Part shown: one piece after another, positions 1-6,186 of the stretch | How the letters are laid out: every line of letters begins with the position of its first letter | Position numbering within the stretch: the stretch's first letter is position 1 | Assembly: GCA_009835515.1 (NCBI GenBank) | Contig: VXXH01000736.1 | Coordinates: 1-9,059, forward strand | Reading direction: 5' to 3' | Length of the DNA stretch: 9,059 nucleotides | DNA from: Candidatus Poribacteria bacterium | GTDB taxonomy: Bacteria > Poribacteria > WGA-4E > WGA-3G | Notes under the pieces: model-generated | What the model saw: the letters and a program-made list of their open reading frames with translations, nothing else | What the model was told of the DNA's origin: nothing | Databases searched by the model: none | Translations under genes and position numbers: made by a program

Positions 1-1
1 C

Positions 2-694
2 TATGACATACTTTCACCGGATGCCTTCTTACGCGAATTCATAGCGGATTATCAGGCACTCGCGACTCTTTACGGATTGATTCGGAATGCGTATTCTGAT
101 CGTCCCTATGTTGATAAAGAGTTGACCGCCAAGACGCGGGAACTGCTACAAGAACAGACGGAAAGCGAGCTATTTGCGTTACCAAACGCTATTTATGAAT
201 TGGGCGTAAGCACTCTGCAAGAAATGGATCAGAACGATACGTCTGATACGGTCAATGTGCAGAATTTAAGGAAGGCACTGCATCGGACGGTTGCAGACGA
301 AGCCAGATCAAAACCTTTTCTGATTTCAATTGGCGAACGTGCAGAAGCACTCACAGAGGCTTATGAAAGCCGTCAGATTGCAACGCAGGATGTATTGGCT
401 GAGTTTAGGAAGTTAGCGGAAGAATATGCACATGCCGCGAGAGAACAGAACCAGATGGACTTGAACGACAACACTTTTGCGGTTTATACGGTGCTTAAAG
501 ACGTTATAGCGGACGTTACCTCAGAACAGGCGCGAGCCGTTGATCAGGTGTTTGAAGAATTTCCTGATTATCGGTGGAATGACCATCAACAGAGCCAGTT
601 ACGGCGGACGCTCTATAACACATTGAGACCCACTGTAGGTATGGAAAACCTAATCGAAACGACGAACAAATTGTTGAGGCTGGAACACGTATGA
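2..694 (+). CDS. hsdR: Type I restriction enzyme R subunit, C-terminal part (5' truncated)
   Basis: The frame is open from the first bases of the window, so this is the 3' end of a longer gene. A TTG at 77 is not a credible start, because the residues before it (LSPDAFLREF, then IADYQALATLYGLIRNAY) continue the family sequence. HsdR is the motor and nuclease subunit of type I restriction-modification complexes: it translocates DNA and cuts unmodified DNA with HsdM and HsdS. The visible 230 residues match the helical C-terminal region that contacts the methylase core: RNAYSDRPYVDKEL, then PFLISIGERAEALTEAYESR, then FAVYTVLKDV, then a late FPDYRW segment and a leucine-rich end. The nuclease and helicase motifs lie upstream, outside the window, so activity cannot be judged. 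The stop overlaps the next gene's ATG (ATGA), implying translational coupling. The family call rests on recognition of this C-terminal region. Confidence 0.85.
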   Translation, partial: YDILSPDAFLREFIADYQALATLYGLIRNAYSDRPYVDKELTAKTRELLQEQTESELFALPNAIYELGVSTLQEMDQNDTSDTVNVQNLRKALHRTVADEARSKPFLISIGERAEALTEAYESRQIATQDVLAEFRKLAEEYAHAAREQNQMDLNDNTFAVYTVLKDVIADVTSEQARAVDQVFEEFPDYRWNDHQQSQLRRTLYNTLRPTVGMENLIETTNKLLRLEHV

Positions 695-993
695 ATGCGA
701 GTAAAGCGGATTTGAAAGGTATAGTGCAGCAATGGGCAGACCACATCGGAGTGAGAATGCCGGAGATTCATTTGCGGCACATGCGGCGGAAGTGGGCATC
801 TATATCAATGAAGGGACGATTGACCCTCAACACAGAGCTCCTTGATTTGCCCGAAGCGTTGAGGGAATATGTCATTGTCCATGAGTTGGTACATCTGCTC
901 GTCCCGAATCACGGCAAGTTGTTTAAGGGTTATATGTCTGCGTATCTTCCGGATTGGGAGGAAAGACAGAATCGTTTGAGATCATTCTATTGA
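691..993 (+). CDS. YgjP-like (DUF45 / M48-type) zinc metallopeptidase
   Basis: A 100-residue protein. The zinc motif HELVH is at residues 64-68 (Glu65 catalytic; His64 and His68 ligands). It is followed by PNHGKLFK, where His74 is a candidate third ligand, and a conserved-looking ending YLPDWEERQNRLRSFY. This is the layout of the YgjP/DUF45 family, in which HELxH is followed by PNHxxxFW-type and LPDWxxR segments. It is shorter than E. coli YgjP and is mostly the catalytic core with a short beta-rich N-terminus (WASISMKGRLTLNTEL). No signal peptide is visible, so it should be cytoplasmic. Its ATG overlaps the hsdR stop by four bases, so it is co-translated with hsdR. Small metallopeptidases of this family are often found beside hsdR, but their role there is unclear; turnover of the restriction complex is one guess. 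Substrate unknown. Confidence 0.82.
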   Translation: MNASKADLKGIVQQWADHIGVRMPEIHLRHMRRKWASISMKGRLTLNTELLDLPEALREYVIVHELVHLLVPNHGKLFKGYMSAYLPDWEERQNRLRSFY

Positions 994-1054
994 TGTATAC
1001 ACCTATCGTCTATTGGCGGAACCACAGACATCCTACCACCAAAAACTTCTTAAA

Positions 1055-1070
1055 ATCCGCGCAATCCGCG
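1055..1070. repeat. Short direct repeat, two copies of ATCCGCG
   Basis: ATCCGCG occurs at 1055-1061 and again at 1064-1070, giving two near-identical 9-base units (AATCCGCGC, AATCCGCGA). It lies in the gene-free interval after the metallopeptidase. It looks like a fragment of a dispersed intergenic repeat, but only this copy is in the window. Confidence 0.4.
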
Positions 1071-1116
1071 ATTCAGAAATAATATAAACATGCTGCAGAA
1101 ATACCCAAGCAAAAAC

Positions 1117-1179
1117 CCCTTACAGGGCTAAAGCGCATGGTGGAACACAAGTCTATAAACATATCGCCCTTACAGGGCT
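1117..1179. repeat. Two copies of a small palindromic repeat, 50 bases apart
   Basis: The 13-base sequence CCCTTACAGGGCT is present exactly at 1117-1129 and 1167-1179, with copy starts 50 bases apart. Each copy can fold as CCCT-TAC-AGGG; the second extends to GCCCT-TAC-AGGGC. The sequence between the copies does not look coding. Both are REP-like miniature palindromes, of a family different from the GCGAGC repeats further on. No poly-T follows either copy, so they are not typical intrinsic terminators. Confidence 0.6.
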
Positions 1180-1183
1180 GAAC

Positions 1184-1211
1184 ACTGACAGCTGATAACT
1201 GACGGCTATCC
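1184..1211. repeat. Tandem pair of a 14-base unit
   Basis: ACTGACAGCTGATA at 1184-1197 is followed directly by ACTGACGGCTATCC at 1198-1211; the first ten bases of each unit differ at one position. It starts four bases after the second CCCTTACAGGGCT copy, so the interval is a mosaic of short repeats. It ends about 10 bases before the proposed promoter of the LarA-like gene. Confidence 0.45.
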
Positions 1212-1221
1212 CACATTTCCC

Positions 1222-1250
1222 TTGCACTCTTATCCGGTTTCTGATAGAAT
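1222..1250 (+). promoter_or_regulatory. Probable sigma-70 promoter for the LarA-like gene
   Basis: TTGCAC (1222-1227), a 17-base spacer, then TAGAAT (1245-1250), with TG at 1242-1243 forming an extended -10 (TGATAGAAT). The -35 is weak and the -10 good. Transcription would start near 1257, leaving a leader of about 30 bases that contains a Shine-Dalgarno sequence (AAAGGATGG, 1271-1279). The position fits exactly, but it is predicted by eye only. Confidence 0.55.
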
Positions 1251-1285
1251 TGCCTGTAAAATCCAAACATAAAGGATGGAAACGC

Positions 1286-2539
1286 ATGGCACTTCCAAAA
1301 ATGACACGGATTCAACAGGCGTTTGAAGCACCTGTTCTCGCTGATCTCCCGGCAGCGATTCACGCGGAATTGGATCGGATTAATGCCTCCACTATTGTCA
1401 AACCCGGCGAGACTGTTGCGATTACCGCTGGCAGCCGCGGTGTCGCGAATGTTGATGTAGCCGTTAAAGCAACAGTTGATTATCTCAAAGGACTCGGTGC
1501 GAAACCGTTTGTGGTTCCAGCGATGGGGAGCCACGGTGGCGCAACCGCTGAAGGACAACGAAGCGTCCTGGAACATTACGGTATCACCGAGGAGACCGTC
1601 GGCGCACCGGTGAAAGCGACAATGGAGGTCGTGGAACTCGGAAAAACGGCAGATGGCTTGCCGGTTTTCTTTGATCGGTATGCTGCTGAAGCGGACCACG
1701 TCGTTCCGCTGAATCGTATCAAGGCACACACAGATTTTAACGGCTCCATCGAGAGCGGCTTGATGAAGATGCTGGTGATCGGACTCGGTAAGCAGCAGGG
1801 GGCAAACCTCTACCACCGCGCTTTCTTCCAATATAGCTTTGAACACGTCATCACTGCAGTCGGTGGCTTCATTCTCGACACTGGGAAAATTGCTTTCGGT
1901 TTGGGTCTGATCGAAAACGCACACGAAGATACCGCGAAGGCGGTAGCGATGCCCGCCGCACAACTTCTCCAAAGTGAACGTGAACTGCTCGTCGAGGCGA
2001 AATCGCTGATGGGACGGCTCCCGTTCGATGACCTCGATCTGTTGATCGTGGATTGGACAGGCAAAAATATTAGTGGCACCGGTATGGATACGAATGTTAT
2101 CGGCAGGATGATGCAGAACTTTGAACCTGAACCGGCAAAACCCGCGATTCTCCGTATCTTTGTCCGGGATCTCACTGAAGAGAGCGACGGCAACGCCACT
2201 GGTATCGGACTCGCCGATTTCACAACGACCCGCCTTGTGGACAAAATTGATCGGCACTCGACCTACATGAACGGTATCACCGCGCTTGGACCACAGAAGT
2301 CAAAAATCCCGTTCTACTACGATACCGACCGCGAAGCGATTGAAGTGGCATTAGATACCATCGGTCTCACCGAACCGGAAGATGCACGGGTTATCCGGAT
2401 TGAAAGCACGTTGAGATTGACGGAACTCGACATCTCTGAGGTGCTACTTGAAGATGCGAAATTGCATTCGAGGTTAGCGGTTATCGGGGACACGAAGCCG
2501 TTTGCGTTTGACGCTGCAGGTAACCTGTTGCCTTTTTAA
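1286..2539 (+). CDS. LarA-like (lactate racemase domain, DUF2088) protein
   Basis: A 417-residue protein matching the lactate racemase N-terminal (LarA/DUF2088) family. Known LarA enzymes isomerise 2-hydroxyacids using a nickel-pincer nucleotide cofactor. Visible motifs are a Rossmann-like start (VAITAGSRG, 44-52), GSHGGAT at 81-87 (His83 is the likely counterpart of the catalytic GxH histidine), RIKAHTDF at 144-151, a GLMKMLVIGLGKQQGA segment at 158-173, and DLLIVDWTGKNISGTGMDTN at 251-270. The start at 1286 is preferred over an in-frame TTG at 1250, because the TTG overlaps the proposed -10 and AAAGGATGG (1271-1279) precedes the ATG. No larB, larC or larE cofactor genes are in view, so racemase activity and substrate are uncertain. 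No signal peptide or membrane segment is seen, so it is likely cytoplasmic. It stands alone as a transcription unit on its left side. Confidence 0.8.
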   Translation: MALPKMTRIQQAFEAPVLADLPAAIHAELDRINASTIVKPGETVAITAGSRGVANVDVAVKATVDYLKGLGAKPFVVPAMGSHGGATAEGQRSVLEHYGITEETVGAPVKATMEVVELGKTADGLPVFFDRYAAEADHVVPLNRIKAHTDFNGSIESGLMKMLVIGLGKQQGANLYHRAFFQYSFEHVITAVGGFILDTGKIAFGLGLIENAHEDTAKAVAMPAAQLLQSERELLVEAKSLMGRLPFDDLDLLIVDWTGKNISGTGMDTNVIGRMMQNFEPEPAKPAILRIFVRDLTEESDGNATGIGLADFTTTRLVDKIDRHSTYMNGITALGPQKSKIPFYYDTDREAIEVALDTIGLTEPEDARVIRIESTLRLTELDISEVLLEDAKLHSRLAVIGDTKPFAFDAAGNLLPF

Positions 2540-2559
2540 GCGGTCAGCCAGTAGCAGGT

Positions 2560-2591
2560 GTCGCGAGCAGCGCTCGCTCCTACACAATGTG
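2560..2591. repeat. REP-like hairpin repeat, copy A
   Basis: The core GCGAGC-AGCG-CTCGC folds into a short hairpin and is followed by TCCTACA and then CAATGTG. Read on the - strand, the hairpin foot carries GTAG (TGTAGGAGCGAG), the layout of REP elements recognised by RAYT (Y1-type REP) transposases. It lies 20 bases after the LarA-like stop. The 32-base unit differs from copy B at a single base. Confidence 0.7.
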
Positions 2592-2627
2592 CTTATCATC
2601 TATCCAAGCCAAGTCGGAGCAAATAAA

Positions 2628-2659
2628 GTCGCGAGCAGTGCTCGCTCCTACACAATGTG
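2628..2659. repeat. REP-like hairpin repeat, copy B
   Basis: The same 32-base unit as copy A, in the same orientation, 68 bases further on; the loop is AGTG instead of AGCG. It ends 20 bases before the prenyltransferase ATG, so it sits in that gene's 5' leader. An upstream in-frame ATG at 2587 would require translating through it, which argues for the later start. Confidence 0.7.
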
Positions 2660-2679
2660 AGAGGTTTGCGGGGACAAAG

Positions 2680-3528
2680 ATGCGGAAACTTAGAATTATC
2701 TTAGAGATGATCAAATTTGAACATACCGTCTTCGCGCTTCCGTTTGCCGTGATGAGTGCTTTTATCGCATCGGACGGCTTTCCGCCGCTGCCAAAACTCG
2801 GCTGGATTCTCGTAGCAATGGTAGGGGCACGGAGTTGCGCTATGGCGTTTAACCGACTCGCCGATGCTAAGATTGATAGCATAAACCCGCGCACTGCCAT
2901 GCGTGCGATTCCTGCGGGTTTAATCACAACGGGCGCGGTATGGTGTTTTACCATTGTTTCTGCCGGACTGTTGGTTTTCGCGGCGTGGCGGTTGAACCCG
3001 CTCGCTTTTGCTTTATCACCCGTCGCACTTGCCGTGGTGATGGGTTATTCCTATACCAAACGTTTCACTGCCTTCTCTCACTTCTGGCTCGGACTCGCGC
3101 TCTCCATCTCACCCGTCGGTGCGTGGATTGCAATTGAAGGCAGCTTCGCGTTGCCACCGATAGTCCTGTGTCTTGTCGTGCTGCTCTGGACAGCCGGGTT
3201 CGACATCATCTATGCGTGTCAAGATGTCAACTTTGATAGGAAACACGGACTACACTCCGTCCCTGCGAAAATCGGGATCCGGTGGGCGTTATGGCTTTCG
3301 TCTGGTTTGCACGTCATCGCCGTGCTGCTCCTTCTCGGTATCCCGCACCTTGTTGCGTTAGGGGTTTTCTATTATATCGGTGTCGGCATCGTCGTGTTAA
3401 TTTTTATCTATGAACACGCAATCGTCAAACCGACAGACCTATCCCGTGTCAACCTCGCCTTTTTCACACTGAACGGCATGATTAGCCTTGTCTTGATGGC
3501 ACTTTCAATTGCTGATATTTTGTTGTAA
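2680..3528 (+). CDS. ubiA: UbiA-family membrane prenyltransferase (MqnP-like candidate)
   Basis: A 282-residue, very hydrophobic protein with about eight to nine membrane segments. It has both aspartate-rich motifs of the UbiA superfamily, which bind prenyl diphosphate through magnesium: NRLADAKID (58-66; Asp62, Asp66) and DIIYACQDVNFD (175-186; Asp175, Asp182, Asp186). UbiA enzymes join a polyprenyl chain to an aromatic acid for quinone synthesis. The NR (not ND) first motif, the early KFEHTVFALPFAVM segment and the NPRTAMRAIPAG stretch are typical of the UbiA-like subgroup that includes MqnP of the futalosine menaquinone route. That assignment is inference, since no other mqn gene is present. 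The symbol is therefore a family label. The ATG at 2680 is chosen because GGGG precedes it (2670-2673) and the homologous sequence begins there; a start at 2587 would cross a repeat. A three-unit tandem repeat follows the stop. Confidence 0.85.
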   Translation: MRKLRIILEMIKFEHTVFALPFAVMSAFIASDGFPPLPKLGWILVAMVGARSCAMAFNRLADAKIDSINPRTAMRAIPAGLITTGAVWCFTIVSAGLLVFAAWRLNPLAFALSPVALAVVMGYSYTKRFTAFSHFWLGLALSISPVGAWIAIEGSFALPPIVLCLVVLLWTAGFDIIYACQDVNFDRKHGLHSVPAKIGIRWALWLSSGLHVIAVLLLLGIPHLVALGVFYYIGVGIVVLIFIYEHAIVKPTDLSRVNLAFFTLNGMISLVLMALSIADILL

Positions 3529-3547
3529 CGCTGTGCCACGCAAAAGT

Positions 3548-3703
3548 TGATGCCACAAAGATCGCGAGCAAAACTCGCTCCTACAAGAAAAGACGTTAAA
3601 TGATGCCACGAAGATCGCGAGCAAAACTCGCTCCTACAAGAAAAGACGTTAAATGATGCCACGAAGATCGCGAGCAAAACTCGCTCCTACAAGAAAAGAT
3701 GTT
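3548..3703. repeat. 53-base tandem repeat, about 2.9 units, carrying the REP-like hairpin
   Basis: Units are at 3548-3600, 3601-3653 and 3654-3703 (last one incomplete). Unit 1 differs from unit 2 at one base (CCACAAAG versus CCACGAAG), and unit 3 drifts only at its end. Each contains GCGAGC-AAAA-CTCGC followed by TCCTACA, the same core as the 2560 and 2628 copies but with loop AAAA. Hairpin cores are at 3562, 3615 and 3668. Near-identity of the units points to recent tandem duplication. The array fills the interval between the prenyltransferase and the isomerase-like gene. It could affect transcript stability or read-through, though no poly-T marks a terminator. Confidence 0.85.
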
Positions 3704-3726
3704 TGAACCTCGGAGAAAAGAATACA

Positions 3727-4548
3727 ATGAAACTCTCACTTTCCGTACGTGTTGCGGAAACAGCATCTAAAACAGATGCTACGCACACCTTTGGACAACT
3801 GACCGAACTCGCTGCCGGACTCGGCTACGAAGCGGTCTGCATGCGCGCTTCCCAAGTCGGTATCCATTCGGCTTTAGAGCAGATTACCGCTGCGCATAAA
3901 CAGGCAGCATCACTGAATTTAAAAGTCTCGATGGTTACCGGCGATTTTCCAGTGCCGCTCAACAACGATCAAGGCCCCGATGGACTCCGTAATATTACCC
4001 CTTACCTCGATTTAACGGAGCTGCTGGGTGCAGACCTCATCCGTATTGCGATGAAAGTTGAGGAAGACATCCCTTGGGCACAACGCGCCTCCGACGAAGC
4101 TGCAGAGCGTGGTATCCGTCTCGCACATCAATCACACACGCAGAGCCTGTTTGAGACGGTAGACGGCTCGGTCAATGTCCTGAAACGCGTCGGCCGAGAG
4201 AATTTCGGGATCATCTACGAACCCGCCAACCTCGATCTCTGCGCCCAGGATTACGGTGTCGAGACACTCAAGCGGTTTTCGCCGTATCTTCTCAACGTCT
4301 ATCTCCAGAACCATATCCGCCGCCCAGACGGGAAGACGCGACTTCTGACGTGGATTCAGGGAGAAGTCCCGCACGATCCGATCCGTCTACAAGACGAAGG
4401 TGGTATTGATTTTCCACGGGTATTTGAAGGTCTGGAAGCGATCGGTTACGACGGCTATGTAACGGTGCATCAGGCATTTCGAGAGATTATGGAGCCAGAA
4501 GACGCAGCGGAACAGAGTTACAGTTATCTAAAACCGTTTTGCGGATAG
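3727..4548 (+). CDS. Sugar phosphate isomerase/epimerase-like TIM-barrel protein
   Basis: A 273-residue protein of the xylose isomerase-like TIM-barrel superfamily (AP endonuclease 2 fold), which interconverts sugars or sugar phosphates, usually with a divalent metal. Barrel-strand segments are recognisable: KLSLSVRV, GYEAVCMR (33-40), LKVSMVTGDF (65-74), ADLIRIAM (102-109), RLAHQSHTQSLFET (131-144), FGIIYEPANL (160-169), LLNVYLQNH (188-196) and YDGYVTVHQ (241-249). The last four mark the active-site side. Residues there are not the usual Glu/Asp/His/Glu metal set (HQSH, EPAN, QNH, VHQ), so it may be a divergent subfamily. Start at 3727 with GGAG at 3712-3715; an in-frame TTG at 3703 lies on the tandem repeat and is rejected. 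It is followed 22 bases later by a sulfatase, probably one operon. Substrate unknown; no signal peptide. Confidence 0.82.
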   Translation: MKLSLSVRVAETASKTDATHTFGQLTELAAGLGYEAVCMRASQVGIHSALEQITAAHKQAASLNLKVSMVTGDFPVPLNNDQGPDGLRNITPYLDLTELLGADLIRIAMKVEEDIPWAQRASDEAAERGIRLAHQSHTQSLFETVDGSVNVLKRVGRENFGIIYEPANLDLCAQDYGVETLKRFSPYLLNVYLQNHIRRPDGKTRLLTWIQGEVPHDPIRLQDEGGIDFPRVFEGLEAIGYDGYVTVHQAFREIMEPEDAAEQSYSYLKPFCG

Positions 4549-4570
4549 AGAGGAAGCGTTCTTTAACATT

Positions 4571-6085
4571 ATGAGCACACAACAACCGAATATCCTGATT
4601 ATCACAACTGATCAGCAGCGGACAGATAGCCTTAGCTGCTACGGCTCAACGTTCACGGATACGCCGCATCTGGATAAGTTCGCATCTGAAGGTGTCTGTT
4701 TTGAACGGGCATACTGCGCGAATCCAGTCTGTACCCCTGCCCGCGCCTCACTCTTTTCAGGACGGTATGTGAGCCGCCATGGTGCGTGGAATGTCGGTAT
4801 GAACGTCCCCGCAGACGAACCGATGCTCTCGCACCGACTCGGTGAGGTAGGGTATCGCACCCACTATATTGGCAAAGCACACTTCCAACCGTTCGGTGCC
4901 TCCGCGGAAGAGTCGATCGAAACCTTCAGGGATACGACGCGCTATCCGGATTTCCGAGGTCCCTACTACGGATTTGAAACCGTCGAATTGGCACTTGGAC
5001 ACGCGACTTACGGCATCGCTGGACATTATGGCGAGTGGGTCCGTTCACAGGTCTCCGAAGAAGCGTTCGAGCGTTACAGTAAAGCGAAACGTCTCAGTGA
5101 GAGGGGTTTTGGTGGCGAGGCTTACGACTGGGATATACCGCTGAAATATCACAATAGTGTCTGGACGGCGGATCGGACGGTAGATTTCTTGTCGAACCAC
5201 GATGCGACACAACCGTTTCTGCTGGCAGTCGGATTTCAAGACCCACACCATCCGCACTGCGTCCCGACTAAATTTGCGGCGCGTGTCGAGTCTGCACAGG
5301 TCCCGCTTCCGGATTTTGTTGACGGCGAATTAGACGATAAACCGCCGCATTTTTTGGAGGCGCGATGCGGTGAACTTGAAAAGTCAGAGATCCGCGGAAG
5401 GTTTGCCATTGCTGGACAGGGTGGCGGTGCTGACTATCGTAAAGTCTCGGAAGAAGATGCACGCCTCGGTAGGGCATATTACTACAATATGGTGAAGATT
5501 ATTGATCAGGAGATGCATCGGATTCTGGAGTGTCTGGATACCTCTGGATTGGCAGAAAACACGTTAGTGCTCTTTACGACGGATCACGGTGAACTGCTCG
5601 GTGACCACGGTCTCTGGATGAAGGGACCGTTCCATTACGAGCAGCTTGTCCGTGTGCCGACGTTGATGCGGTTTCCTGCGGCTATCCCTGCCGGACAACG
5701 CACACAGGCACTGTTCAGCCACGTTGATATTGTACCAACAGTATTGTCTGCGGTCGGTTTGCCGATCCCGTCAGATACAGATGGCGTAGACATGATGCCG
5801 ATGCTTACCGGAGAGACAGCATCTGTCCGAGATTCAGTGTTAGTTGAGTGTGTGGATGATCCGCGCGGTTTGCGGCTTAAAACGATTGTAACCGATACGC
5901 GGAAGCTGACATGGTATTGTGGGCACGCCTACGGCGAACTCTATGATCTGGAAAAGGATCCGTGTGAGCGGGAGAATTTGTGGAATAATGCTACGTACGC
6001 CGACGATAAAGCATCGCTTATGCGTACTATTCTTGAGACAATGGAGCCTTTGGAGAAACGGGTTGAGCGATTATCGTATGCTTAA
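4571..6085 (+). CDS. Type I sulfatase (formylglycine-dependent sulfuric ester hydrolase)
   Basis: A 504-residue protein of the arylsulfatase/alkaline phosphatase superfamily, removing sulfate from an organic ester. Metal-binding DQQ appears near the N-terminus (Asp14, Gln15). The sulfatase signature is CTPARASLFSGR at 54-65, with Cys54 the residue normally oxidised to formylglycine. GKAHF at 101-105, PHHPH at 225-229, TTDHGELLGDHG (336-347; Asp338, His339) and MKGPFHYE (350-357, Lys351) complete the core. The C-terminus has the usual GELYDLEKDPCERENL segment (455-470). Length is normal for the family. No signal peptide is seen, unlike many exported sulfatases, so it may act in the cytoplasm on imported sugars. 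It needs a formylglycine-generating enzyme, absent from this window. A purine-rich stretch (4547-4556) 14 bases before the ATG is the only Shine-Dalgarno candidate. The isomerase-like gene upstream suggests a shared role in sulfated sugar use. Confidence 0.93.
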   Translation: MSTQQPNILIITTDQQRTDSLSCYGSTFTDTPHLDKFASEGVCFERAYCANPVCTPARASLFSGRYVSRHGAWNVGMNVPADEPMLSHRLGEVGYRTHYIGKAHFQPFGASAEESIETFRDTTRYPDFRGPYYGFETVELALGHATYGIAGHYGEWVRSQVSEEAFERYSKAKRLSERGFGGEAYDWDIPLKYHNSVWTADRTVDFLSNHDATQPFLLAVGFQDPHHPHCVPTKFAARVESAQVPLPDFVDGELDDKPPHFLEARCGELEKSEIRGRFAIAGQGGGADYRKVSEEDARLGRAYYYNMVKIIDQEMHRILECLDTSGLAENTLVLFTTDHGELLGDHGLWMKGPFHYEQLVRVPTLMRFPAAIPAGQRTQALFSHVDIVPTVLSAVGLPIPSDTDGVDMMPMLTGETASVRDSVLVECVDDPRGLRLKTIVTDTRKLTWYCGHAYGELYDLEKDPCERENLWNNATYADDKASLMRTILETMEPLEKRVERLSYA

Positions 6086-6127
6086 AACAGGGCTGCTAAT
6101 TATGTGGCGGACTTTCTACTAAATAGG

Positions 6128-6171
6128 GATGTCTCTCAAATCCGTTCTGAGGCATCTTGCAGGTTTTTTTT
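6128..6171 (+). terminator. Possible intrinsic terminator after the sulfatase
   Basis: GATGTCTC (6128-6135) can pair with GAGGCATC (6149-6156), one G-U pair included, enclosing a 13-base loop. Eight T's follow at 6164-6171, but seven bases separate them from the stem, which weakens the case. It ends just before the next gene's Shine-Dalgarno, so it could instead be a leader structure of that gene. Confidence 0.4.
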
Positions 6172-6186
6172 GGAAAGGAGAGTTCA

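Noticed and set aside
1250..1285. An in-frame TTG start 12 codons upstream for the LarA-like protein
   Set aside because: The TTG overlaps the proposed -10 element and has no Shine-Dalgarno; the ATG at 1286 has AAAGGATGG before it.
1073..2257. A 394-codon open frame on the - strand opposite the LarA-like gene
   Set aside because: Its translation has no recognisable family features and it lies antisense to a gene with clear LarA motifs, a promoter and a Shine-Dalgarno. It is a codon-bias shadow.
2587..2679. An N-terminal extension of the prenyltransferase from ATG 2587
   Set aside because: It would translate through a REP-like repeat and adds residues with no family similarity.
3548..3703. 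CRISPR array
   Set aside because: The units are directly adjacent with no unique spacers and no cas genes are nearby; it is a tandem repeat of a hairpin element.
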